Positions 6,389 through 12,306 of a DNA stretch of 13,013 bases are shown one piece after another. A program made the position numbers and the translations under genes. The notes below the pieces were generated by a model, which saw only the letters and a program-made list of their open reading frames with translations, made no database searches and was not told where the DNA came from. Position 1 is the stretch's first letter. Every line of letters begins with the position of its first letter. Source of the DNA: Oscillospiraceae bacterium (lineage in GTDB: Bacteria > Bacillota > Clostridia > Oscillospirales > Oscillospiraceae); NCBI GenBank assembly GCA_020025715.1, contig JAHHRQ010000053.1, positions 1-13,013 of the forward strand, written 5' to 3'.

Positions 6389-7369
6389 ATGTCATATAAT
6401 AGCCGCCCCAGTAATATGGAACGCATCACGACTCCAGAACTCGCTGAAAAATTCATAGCAGAACAGCTTGACGAACTCCGTGCACAGATCGGAGATAAAA
6501 AAGTCCTTCTCGCTCTTTCCGGCGGAGTTGACTCTTCCGTAGTCGCCGCCCTTTTAATAAAGGCCGTTGGCAAACAGCTCATATGTGTCCACGTAAACCA
6601 TGGCCTTATGCGCAAGGGAGAAAGTGAACAGGTTATTGAGGTATTCCGCAACCAGATGGACGCAAACCTCATCTATGTAGATGCTACCGAGCGCTTCCTT
6701 ACAAAGCTCGAAGGTGTAGCTGATCCCGAGTCCAAGCGTAAGATTATCGGCAGCGAGTTTATCGCCGTATTTGATGAAGAGAAGGCCAAGCAGTCTGACA
6801 TCAAGTTCCTTGCTCAGGGCACTATTTATCCTGACATTCTCGAGAGTGCCGGCGTAAAGGCTCACCACAACGTAGGCGGTCTGCCTGAGGAGCTGGAGTT
6901 TGAGCTGGTTGAGCCCCTCAAGTTCCTGTATAAAGATGAAGTCCGCGTAGTCGGCCTTGCACTGGGTCTGCCCCACAGCATGGTCTTCCGTCAGCCCTTC
7001 CCCGGCCCCGGTCTTGGTGTCCGCTGCCTGGGTGCAATTACCCGCGACCGTCTGCACGCTCTGCGTGAGGCTGATGCAATTCTCCGTGAAGAGTTTGCAA
7101 ACTGCGGTCTTGCCGAGAAGGTATGGCAGTACTTCATCGCCGTTCCCGACTTCAAGTCTGTAGGCGTTAAGGACGGCAAGCGCTACGAGGGTTGGCCCGC
7201 AGTAATCCGTGCTGTCAACACCACTGACGCCATGACCGCCACCATAGAGGAAATTCCCTACCCCGTTCTCCACAAAATTGTTGATCGCATTACCTCCGAG
7301 GTAGACGGCATCAACCGCGTTGTCTTTGACCTCACCCCCAAACCCATCGGAACTATTGAGTGGGAATGA
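6389..7369 (+). CDS. guaA: GMP synthase, stand-alone ATP-pyrophosphatase subunit
   Basis: The protein (326 residues) carries the half of GMP synthase that adenylates XMP and aminates it to GMP, the last step of guanine nucleotide synthesis in the cytosol. The PP-loop SGGVDSS is at 44-50, followed by GLMRKGE, KRKIIG, the LAQGTIYPD stretch, HHNVGGLP, RQPFPGPGLGVR and the dimerisation domain ending in GTIEWE. Bacterial GuaA normally has about 510-525 residues because a glutamine amidotransferase domain precedes this part; here there is none, and no such gene lies in the 118 bp upstream. The loop before HHNVGG is about five residues shorter than in typical bacterial GuaA and resembles archaeal two-subunit enzymes, so a separate amidotransferase subunit or use of free ammonia is inferred. 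The start at 6389 is chosen because GGAGG (6376-6380) sits 8 bp before it; an in-frame ATG at 6374 overlaps that site. Confidence 0.93.
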   Translation: MSYNSRPSNMERITTPELAEKFIAEQLDELRAQIGDKKVLLALSGGVDSSVVAALLIKAVGKQLICVHVNHGLMRKGESEQVIEVFRNQMDANLIYVDATERFLTKLEGVADPESKRKIIGSEFIAVFDEEKAKQSDIKFLAQGTIYPDILESAGVKAHHNVGGLPEELEFELVEPLKFLYKDEVRVVGLALGLPHSMVFRQPFPGPGLGVRCLGAITRDRLHALREADAILREEFANCGLAEKVWQYFIAVPDFKSVGVKDGKRYEGWPAVIRAVNTTDAMTATIEEIPYPVLHKIVDRITSEVDGINRVVFDLTPKPIGTIEWE

Positions 7370-7502
7370 TGCGTTAAACCGCAGTTTTCCTTGATATTTC
7401 AACATTTTTTGTTCTAATTTCAAGGCATTGATAACAGAATGATAACACTTGCTTTTAAGTGCATTATTCTGTATGCTAAATGATTTACAAGTTAAGAATA
7501 TT
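7370..7502. repeat. Two imperfect stem-loops downstream of the GMP synthase gene
   Basis: CCTTGATATT (7389-7398) pairs with AATTTCAAGG (7416-7425) with one mismatch. ACAGAAT (7434-7440) plus CACTT (7446-7450) pair with AAGTG (7457-7461) plus ATTCTGT (7466-7472) with an internal loop. No coding region is seen. They precede the strong terminator and would form part of the 3' end of the GMP synthase mRNA. Confidence 0.5.
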
Positions 7503-7541
7503 AAAAAACGGCCTTGCTATTTTACCGCAAGGCCGTTTTTT
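7503..7541. terminator. Strong bidirectional terminator
   Basis: AAAAAACGGCCTTGC (7503-7517) and GCAAGGCCGTTTTTT (7527-7541) form a perfect 15-bp stem with a 9-nt loop. The A-tract and T-tract make it able to stop transcription on both strands. It fits the GMP synthase transcript from the left and read-through of the catabolic cluster from the right. Confidence 0.9.
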
Positions 7542-7633
7542 GTTTTATAAGCTTTAGCTTATCTGACTATTAAAATTGATAAATAGTTAAAATCTCTTAT
7601 ATGCTGCACTTAAACGCAAGTATAATTAATTAA
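7542..7633. repeat. Short stem-loops in an AT-rich spacer
   Basis: ATAAGCT/AGCTTAT (7547-7562) is a 16-bp near-perfect palindrome, and ACTATT/AATAGT (7566-7587) forms a small hairpin. A TATAAT at 7621-7626 has no matching -35 box, so I do not call a promoter. No coding region is seen. Confidence 0.4.
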
Positions 7634-7673
7634 AAATCAGTCTCCAATCTTTTTGAATTTTGGAGACTGATTT
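7634..7673 (-). terminator. Long perfect stem-loop, possible terminator of the nitroreductase side
   Basis: AAATCAGTCTCCAA (7634-7647) and TTGGAGACTGATTT (7660-7673) form a perfect 14-bp stem around a 12-nt loop. On the minus strand the stem ends in a run of five T, then AATTAATT, so it could end transcripts from the right. On the plus strand no T-run follows. The stem is unusually long for a terminator. Confidence 0.5.
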
Positions 7674-7692
7674 ATTAGTACATGTAACATTT

Positions 7693-7809
7693 CTTATAGA
7701 GAATGAACTTATAAGACAATTTGTCCAAAAAATTTATAGCTCCATCAGTTTTTAAATATTATCCTTGCTTATCCCTTTAGTTTTAACAACATATTCTTAA
7801 AACTAAAGG
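7693..7809. repeat. Two further stem-loops before the nitroreductase stop codon
   Basis: CTTATA/TATAAG (7693-7698 with 7710-7715) is a small hairpin. CCTTTAGTTTTAA (7774-7786) and TTAAAACTAAAGG (7797-7809) form a perfect 13-bp stem with a 10-nt loop. The second lies 26 bp beyond the nitroreductase stop and has no T-run on the minus strand, so it may protect the mRNA 3' end rather than terminate. No coding region is seen between 7370 and 7835. Confidence 0.6.
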
Positions 7810-7835
7810 TAAATTACATCTTTCACGATTAAACC

Positions 7836-8378
7836 TTATTTAATCTGAAGAAGTTCGTCCACGCTCTTTTTCTTAGGCAGATTCGGAATATTATCCGTAT
7901 GTCCCACGGATATAAGAGCAGATATTGAATAATTTTCGGGGATATTCAACACTTCTCTGACCTTTTCTTCATCGTAGATACCCATGATAACTGTGGCCAT
8001 GCCCAGTCCGTGTGCTGCAAGACAGAAAGTCTGTGATGCTACACCGGCATCAAATGACTGCCAGTGTGTACCTTTTGAAGTAAAAAAGGAACCGTCGTTA
8101 TTGTAGCCTGAACGGCCGTTTTCAGTGGTAACAACCACAAGAACAGGCGCAGTTTTTACGTTTCTGACATTTCCAAGAAATCCCATCATGCAATTGTCGG
8201 CCACTTTTTCTTTAAGCTCTTTATCCATAACCGCAATATATCCAGCGGTTTGGGTGTTTTTCCAGCTCGGTGCATATGCAGCAAGCTCAACTATACTGCT
8301 GATTTCTTTTTCTGTAACTGGTTCATCTGTATAATTTCTTATAGCTCTTCTTGATTTAATGCATTCTTTAAAATCCAT
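7836..8378 (-). CDS. Nitroreductase-family FMN oxidoreductase
   Basis: This 180-residue protein is a small flavoenzyme expected to bind FMN and use NAD(P)H in the cytosol as a homodimer. Visible family marks are SRRAIRNY (9-16), whose arginines contact the FMN phosphate, APSWKNTQ (36-43), DAGVASQTFCLAAHGLGMAT (110-129) at the dimer-flavin interface, and ISVGH (156-160) near the C-terminus. The length is normal for the short members of the family. AGGAG (8391-8387) lies 8 bp before the ATG. It is downstream of the APC permease on the same strand with a 97-bp gap. The substrate cannot be told: the family reduces nitro groups, quinones and enones or dehalogenates. Membership of the neighbouring catabolic pathway is possible but unproven. 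Confidence 0.9.
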   Translation of the reverse strand: MDFKECIKSRRAIRNYTDEPVTEKEISSIVELAAYAPSWKNTQTAGYIAVMDKELKEKVADNCMMGFLGNVRNVKTAPVLVVVTTENGRSGYNNDGSFFTSKGTHWQSFDAGVASQTFCLAAHGLGMATVIMGIYDEEKVREVLNIPENYSISALISVGHTDNIPNLPKKKSVDELLQIK

Positions 8379-8435
8379 TACAAATTCTCCTGATCAAATT
8401 TTACTCGAAGCTTTTTATCGAAGGTATTATTGATT

Positions 8436-8464
8436 ATTATCTCACCAATTGATACAAAAAGCAA
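8436..8464 (-). promoter_or_regulatory. Candidate promoter of the nitroreductase gene
   Basis: On the minus strand TTGCTT (8464-8459) is separated by 17 bp from GATAAT (8441-8436), about 58 bp before the start codon. The -35 box is weak. If real, the nitroreductase could be expressed apart from the permease. Confidence 0.4.
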
Positions 8465-8475
8465 CTTCCGCTATT

Positions 8476-9870
8476 TCAAAGTAAAACTTCTGTCTGCTCT
8501 TTAAGAGTCTCTTCATTGTGTTTCAGATACGGCTCTTTTATCTTAAACCAGTATGCAGCTCCTATTGCCGCCCATACAACAAGTGCGATTACAGAAGGTG
8601 TGGTCAGATGGCCGGGTATGTTGGGGAGCACTAGTGCCAAAATAAAGCTTATGCAGAAAAGACTTCCCAGAAGGCTTAAAAATACCTGTTTTTTGTTTCT
8701 GTTTCTTCCGGCAACTTTTGCCGCCGCCAGAGTTGTATACAAAAACACTATGGATGTTCCGAATGCTGTCATATCGACTATCCATGACAGGACCTCGCGT
8801 CCGAACCATGGTGCGATGAGCGAAACTCCGGCTATGGCAAGAATTGCCTTGTCAGGTGTCTGATACTTGGGATGTAGTTTTCCAAATACGTCCGGCATTG
8901 CCTTTTCTCTGGCCATCGAATACATAAGTCTGCTGCATGACATATAGAATGCGTTCATTGTGGAAACAATTCCGCAGATCATTGCAATACTTATTACAAT
9001 CAGTCCCACCGCACCGGTTGCATAGTAAATAGCTGCGCCTGTCGACCAGTAATAGCCTTTAGACAGCAATTCCTGCCAAGGTGAAGCAACTGCCGTGACA
9101 AATACCATGCAGATGTAGAGTAATGCTGCCGTCATCAATGAAGCAAACAGGACATACTTTGTCTTACTGTGAGGGAAATTATATTCTTCTGACATATGCG
9201 GCACACAGTCAAAGCCCATAAAGGCCCATGGTGCCACAGCAAAAACCGCAAAAGTGCCGCTGAACGAGTAACTGCCATCACTTTTTAAAGGAAACAGAGG
9301 TCTCAGATTTTCGAAATCCACGTCCGCTGTGAAAACACCGGCGGTAGCGGCAACGATTGCCAATATCAGACCCACAGAAACTCCGGTCTGGATCCAGCCT
9401 GCACATTTTACGCCCCGTATATTGAAAATGGCCAGCAGTATTATCGACATCATGGCCACCAGTACTTCCCCCAGATACACATCGAATCCGGCAATATTAT
9501 ATAAATATCCCACCTGTATGAGACCGGGAAAAAAGAATCTGAAAAGCATACCTATTGCTGTTCCGTTTATAGGAACAAGCAAACCGTAAGACAGCGTAAG
9601 TACCCAAGCTCCTGCAAACGCATGTCCTTTTCCGAACACTTTCTGTATATAAGTAAACTCACCGCCGGCCCCTGGATAGTGCATAACCAGATAACCATAG
9701 CTTGAGCTTATAACAACCATACATACAGCTCCAAGTATAAGAGCAATCGCAGTTCCGGCAGGACCGGCATTTGGCAAAAAATCTGTTCCTGGTAAAATGA
9801 AGCAGCCCCATCCGATCATAGCTCCCAGTGCGATACTGAAAACCGTAAAAAATCCCAGATATTTTTTCAT
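8476..9870 (-). CDS. APC-superfamily permease
   Basis: This 464-residue integral membrane protein has about 12 predicted hydrophobic segments. The first carries GAMIGWGCFILPG (16-28), the variant of the GxxIGxGIFxxPG motif that binds the substrate backbone in amino acid-polyamine-organocation transporters. A family-typical PWAFMGFD stretch in the middle and SRLMYSMAREKAMP, the conserved cytoplasmic loop, support this. The length is normal, and the C-terminus is charged and cytosolic. AAGGAG (9885-9880) lies 9 bp before the ATG. It follows the TIM-barrel gene after 71 bp that contain a hairpin. Most relatives carry amino acids or amines, but the fructoselysine permease FrlA of E. coli is also of this family. 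With a sugar kinase next door, a sugar-like or sugar-amine substrate is a fair guess; the exact substrate is unknown. Confidence 0.9.
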   Translation of the reverse strand: MKKYLGFFTVFSIALGAMIGWGCFILPGTDFLPNAGPAGTAIALILGAVCMVVISSSYGYLVMHYPGAGGEFTYIQKVFGKGHAFAGAWVLTLSYGLLVPINGTAIGMLFRFFFPGLIQVGYLYNIAGFDVYLGEVLVAMMSIILLAIFNIRGVKCAGWIQTGVSVGLILAIVAATAGVFTADVDFENLRPLFPLKSDGSYSFSGTFAVFAVAPWAFMGFDCVPHMSEEYNFPHSKTKYVLFASLMTAALLYICMVFVTAVASPWQELLSKGYYWSTGAAIYYATGAVGLIVISIAMICGIVSTMNAFYMSCSRLMYSMAREKAMPDVFGKLHPKYQTPDKAILAIAGVSLIAPWFGREVLSWIVDMTAFGTSIVFLYTTLAAAKVAGRNRNKKQVFLSLLGSLFCISFILALVLPNIPGHLTTPSVIALVVWAAIGAAYWFKIKEPYLKHNEETLKEQTEVLL

Positions 9871-9897
9871 ATTGGGGTTCTCCTTATTCTTTTTGTT

Positions 9898-9936
9898 AAG
9901 AAAATATCAGGGCAGTATGATTTCTCACTGCCCTGA
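9898..9936 (-). terminator. Intercistronic hairpin between the TIM-barrel and permease genes
   Basis: TCAGGGCAGT (9907-9916) and ACTGCCCTGA (9927-9936) form a perfect 10-bp stem with a 10-nt loop, 5 bp after the stop codon of the TIM-barrel gene. On the minus strand TATTTTCTT follows, so it looks like a moderate intrinsic terminator. It would lower expression of the permease relative to the kinase and TIM-barrel enzyme. Confidence 0.65.
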
Positions 9937-9941
9937 AAAAT

Positions 9942-10649
9942 TTATCCTCTGGGATGTTTGGTCTCGATGTAGTTTGCAACAGCCTCAAGGTTATCACGGA
10001 AGCTGCCGTTGGGAACGAACTTCTTATTGAACAGTGCGCTGCCCATAGTAAACTTTGCAATGCCCATATCAAACATTTCGTCTATCTTTTCAAAGCTGTC
10101 AACGCTGCCTGCAACATAGATAGGAGTATCGGGCAGAGCCTCTCTCAGAGTGTGGAGCAGGTGGTATCCGTCCAGATAATAGCGGAATGCAGGAAGAGTA
10201 ATGCCATCAACACCGATGTCGTTCACAAGGTGTAAAGCCTCGTTGCGGATTTCATCTTCGGTTCCAAGCAGAACGCCAGGCTGTCCATTATATACGCTGC
10301 CGGGCTGGCCAACTGCAGGGCAAAAGCGAATGCCCATTTCATGCATTGCCTTGAACAGCTGCTCATCGTACTTTGTGCCCATCATGCACTCAAAGCCTGC
10401 ACGCTTTGCAGTAGTCTCGCCTATTACGTATGCATCTTTATGACGAGTGATGATTTCATAGAAGGTGTGCTTTCCGGCTTCCTTCATTGCAGAAATCAGA
10501 TGGCATGTATCATATTCGCAGATGCCCACGTTTTTGAATCCCCAGTCATAAACGGGAAGATCCTTTGCACTCTCAAAGAGCTCATATGCGTCCCCGACAG
10601 TACGGTCATGGTGAGTAAGCATAACCATTAATTCAGTTCTGACTTTCAT
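9942..10649 (-). CDS. TIM-barrel phosphate-binding enzyme, reaction unassigned
   Basis: I cannot give this 235-residue protein a specific name. The alternation of strands and helices and the C-terminal pair VAGSVDS (179-185) and TMGSALF (201-207) match the strand 7 and 8 phosphate-binding loops of TIM-barrel enzymes acting on phosphorylated sugars. Other candidate active-site stretches are LTHHDRT (11-17), FKNVGI (38-43) and FYEIITR (63-69). It lacks the motifs I know for deoxyribose-phosphate aldolase, transaldolase-like aldolase, KDPG aldolase, NanE and hexulose-phosphate synthase. AAGGAG (10663-10658) precedes the ATG, 18 bp after the kinase stop, so it is co-transcribed with the kinase. 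An aldolase, epimerase or isomerase acting on the kinase product is the natural guess. Confidence 0.85.
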   Translation of the reverse strand: MKVRTELMVMLTHHDRTVGDAYELFESAKDLPVYDWGFKNVGICEYDTCHLISAMKEAGKHTFYEIITRHKDAYVIGETTAKRAGFECMMGTKYDEQLFKAMHEMGIRFCPAVGQPGSVYNGQPGVLLGTEDEIRNEALHLVNDIGVDGITLPAFRYYLDGYHLLHTLREALPDTPIYVAGSVDSFEKIDEMFDMGIAKFTMGSALFNKKFVPNGSFRDNLEAVANYIETKHPRG

Positions 10650-10667
10650 TATTATATCTCCTTTATG

Positions 10668-12164
10668 TTATTTATTGAGTTTTTTATAGTAATCAAAGAG
10701 AGGTTCATTAGTAAAGTACATCTCTCTATAGAGTCCGTACATTTCGTCATAAATCTTTTTGTTTTCAAGATTTGGCTCATATGTCACGCCGTATCTGACC
10801 AGCTTGTCTGCAGCTTCTTCAAAGTTTGCAAAGTTGCCCTGTGCTACGCCGGCCATCATACCTGCGCCAAGAGGAGTAGTATCAGATGTCACAAGAGTCT
10901 TGATGGGCTTACCGATAACATCGGACTTTATCTGCATCCAGACTGAAGAATTGATTCCGCCGCCGCCGGCGATAACTTCACCGCCGTCAAGACCCAGCTG
11001 ACGGATACTTTCTATGTTATCGCGGAAGCTGTATGCAAGGCCTTCATAGACGGAACGGGTTATATCAGCCATAGTATGGCTCATTGTCATACCAAAGAAA
11101 ATGCCTCTTGCGGAGTCATTGAAGACAGGAGCGCATGCACCGTTCAGGGCTGAGAAGAACAGCATACCATTGGAGCCAGGTACAGACTGTGCTGCCAGCT
11201 CATTCATTTCATCAAAGCTTGATCTTGCAACATTATCTTTGAACCATCTGACAGCAGCGCCTGAAATCATACCGCCCTGCTCTATCTGCCAGAGTTTAGG
11301 GTCCATGTGGAGGTGTGGACGGAGAATCTTGTTCGGGTCATATGCCACATGGTCGGCTGTGACAGCAATGATCTCTGCAGTACCCATAACGTTCAGAATA
11401 TTTCCTGCCTTAACCAGACCTGCACCTACAGTGGAAGCAAACTGGTCGCCGGTACCAACAACAATTTTTGTATTGGAGGTCAGGCCGATGCTCATTGCAG
11501 CTTCTGAACGAAGATTGCCAACAACCTCATCTGCAGGGTGAACCGGGCACATTGTTTCGAGAGGAATGCCTGTAATTCTTGACATTTTGTCAGACCATTC
11601 TCTCTTTGCGATATCATAAAGTCCGGTGATTGATGCATGGGCATAGTCGCCTACACGCTCGCCGGTAAGATAGTGAACAAGGAATTCACCGGGCTCCATA
11701 AAGTATGCAGCTCTGCGGTAGATTTCGGGCTCATGCTCTCTGACCCACATAATTTTCATTGCACGTAGAGATGCAGAAACAGAAGAACCAATGAGCTTGA
11801 AAGATTCATCATCGGAGATTTCACTGCGAACTCTGTCGCACTGGTCTTCTGCACGCTTATCAAGCCAGAGTATGCACTTTCTCAGCGGATTTCCGTCTTT
11901 GTCAACAGGAACCATGCCTCCACACTGGCATGCAAACGCAAGCATTCCTATGTCTTCCTTTGCAACATTGTTCTCCGTAAGCAGCTTGCCGATGATGTTT
12001 CTTATAGCTTCAATCCATACATTAACATCCTGCTCTGCCCAACCTGGATGCGGGAAGTCGGGAAGGTACTGTGCGTTAGCTTCTGCTACTTTAGCTCCCT
12101 CTGGGTTAAAAAGCATACCTTTTGAGCTTTGTGTGCCTAAATCAAGACCTATAAAGTATTTCAC
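10668..12164 (-). CDS. FGGY-family carbohydrate kinase, xylulokinase-like
   Basis: This 498-residue cytosolic kinase should use ATP to phosphorylate a sugar or polyol. The N-terminal domain opens with GLDLGTQSSKG (6-16, phosphate 1 motif) and has HPGWAEQDVNVW (39-50), as in xylulokinases. GTGDQFASTVGAG (237-249) holds the predicted catalytic base D240, and the C-terminal domain has SARGIFFG (351-358) and the AGGGGINSS ATP-binding signature (399-407). Where E. coli XylB has QMHG with a substrate-contacting histidine, this protein has QCGG (80-83), so D-xylulose is unlikely to be the substrate. Length is normal. The start is GTG (12164-12162) with AAAGGG (12177-12172) at proper distance; an ATG overlapping it by two bases meets a stop at once. 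It heads the minus-strand cluster and is divergent from the DeoR-type regulator. Confidence 0.93.
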   Translation of the reverse strand: MKYFIGLDLGTQSSKGMLFNPEGAKVAEANAQYLPDFPHPGWAEQDVNVWIEAIRNIIGKLLTENNVAKEDIGMLAFACQCGGMVPVDKDGNPLRKCILWLDKRAEDQCDRVRSEISDDESFKLIGSSVSASLRAMKIMWVREHEPEIYRRAAYFMEPGEFLVHYLTGERVGDYAHASITGLYDIAKREWSDKMSRITGIPLETMCPVHPADEVVGNLRSEAAMSIGLTSNTKIVVGTGDQFASTVGAGLVKAGNILNVMGTAEIIAVTADHVAYDPNKILRPHLHMDPKLWQIEQGGMISGAAVRWFKDNVARSSFDEMNELAAQSVPGSNGMLFFSALNGACAPVFNDSARGIFFGMTMSHTMADITRSVYEGLAYSFRDNIESIRQLGLDGGEVIAGGGGINSSVWMQIKSDVIGKPIKTLVTSDTTPLGAGMMAGVAQGNFANFEEAADKLVRYGVTYEPNLENKKIYDEMYGLYREMYFTNEPLFDYYKKLNK

Positions 12165-12226
12165 ATTAACACCCTTTCGTATATTTATATTATTTTTATT
12201 ATAAATTTTACTATTTTCCCCAAACG

Positions 12227-12254
12227 ATTATATTCTTGACAAAACGCCAGTAAA
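12227..12254 (-). promoter_or_regulatory. Promoter of the kinase cluster
   Basis: On the minus strand TTTACT (12254-12249), a 16-bp spacer and a perfect TATAAT (12232-12227) lie about 65 bp before the GTG start of the kinase. It overlaps the regulator promoter, so the two polymerases would exclude each other. Confidence 0.6.
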
Positions 12255-12265
12255 AGCGCTATTAT
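12236..12265 (+). promoter_or_regulatory. Promoter of the DeoR-type regulator
   Basis: A perfect TTGACA (12236-12241) is followed after 18 bp by TATTAT (12260-12265). A shifted TATAAT at 12265-12270 is too far from the -35 box. The start would be near 12272, about 35 bp before the start codon. Confidence 0.65.
12251..12264. promoter_or_regulatory. cre-like palindrome in the overlapping promoters
   Basis: TAAAAGCGCTATTA fits the catabolite-responsive element pattern TGNAANCGNWNNCA except for two positions, which are the symmetric pair G2 and C13. The core AAAGCGCTAT is centred on CG. It overlaps the -10 box of the regulator and the -35 box of the kinase promoter, where CcpA or a local LacI-type or DeoR-type repressor could block both. 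The identity of the binding protein is inference. Confidence 0.45.
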
Positions 12266-12306
12266 ATAATCACTAAACATTCTTTAAGTCAGGAGGATTG
12301 GAATAA

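Larger units (their letters stand above)
12165..12306. promoter_or_regulatory. Divergent control region of the kinase cluster and regulator
   Basis: This 142-bp region separates the kinase from the regulator. Its left part (12181-12215) is almost pure A/T and forms the kinase leader. Its right part holds overlapping promoters facing opposite ways and a cre-like palindrome. AGGAGG (12291-12296) serves the regulator. I could not identify a clear direct-repeat operator of the DeoR type. Confidence 0.6.

Noticed and set aside
6374..7369. GMP synthase gene as a truncated pseudogene
   Set aside because: The frame is intact from a proper start with its own ribosome binding site and promoter to the normal C-terminus, and the catalytic motifs are kept; a stand-alone subunit explains it better.
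6554..7423. 289-residue open frame on the minus strand opposite the GMP synthase gene
   Set aside because: It lies fully antisense to a gene with clear family motifs, has no ribosome binding site that I can see, and its protein has no recognisable pattern; it is a by-product of codon use on the other strand.
7601..7640. Promoter for a small RNA at TATAAT 7621-7626
   Set aside because: No acceptable -35 box or extended -10 accompanies it in this AT-rich stretch.
10668..12164. Gene symbol xylB for the FGGY kinase
   Set aside because: Overall similarity is to xylulokinases, but the substrate-pocket histidine is missing and no xylose isomerase is nearby, so the symbol would overstate the evidence.
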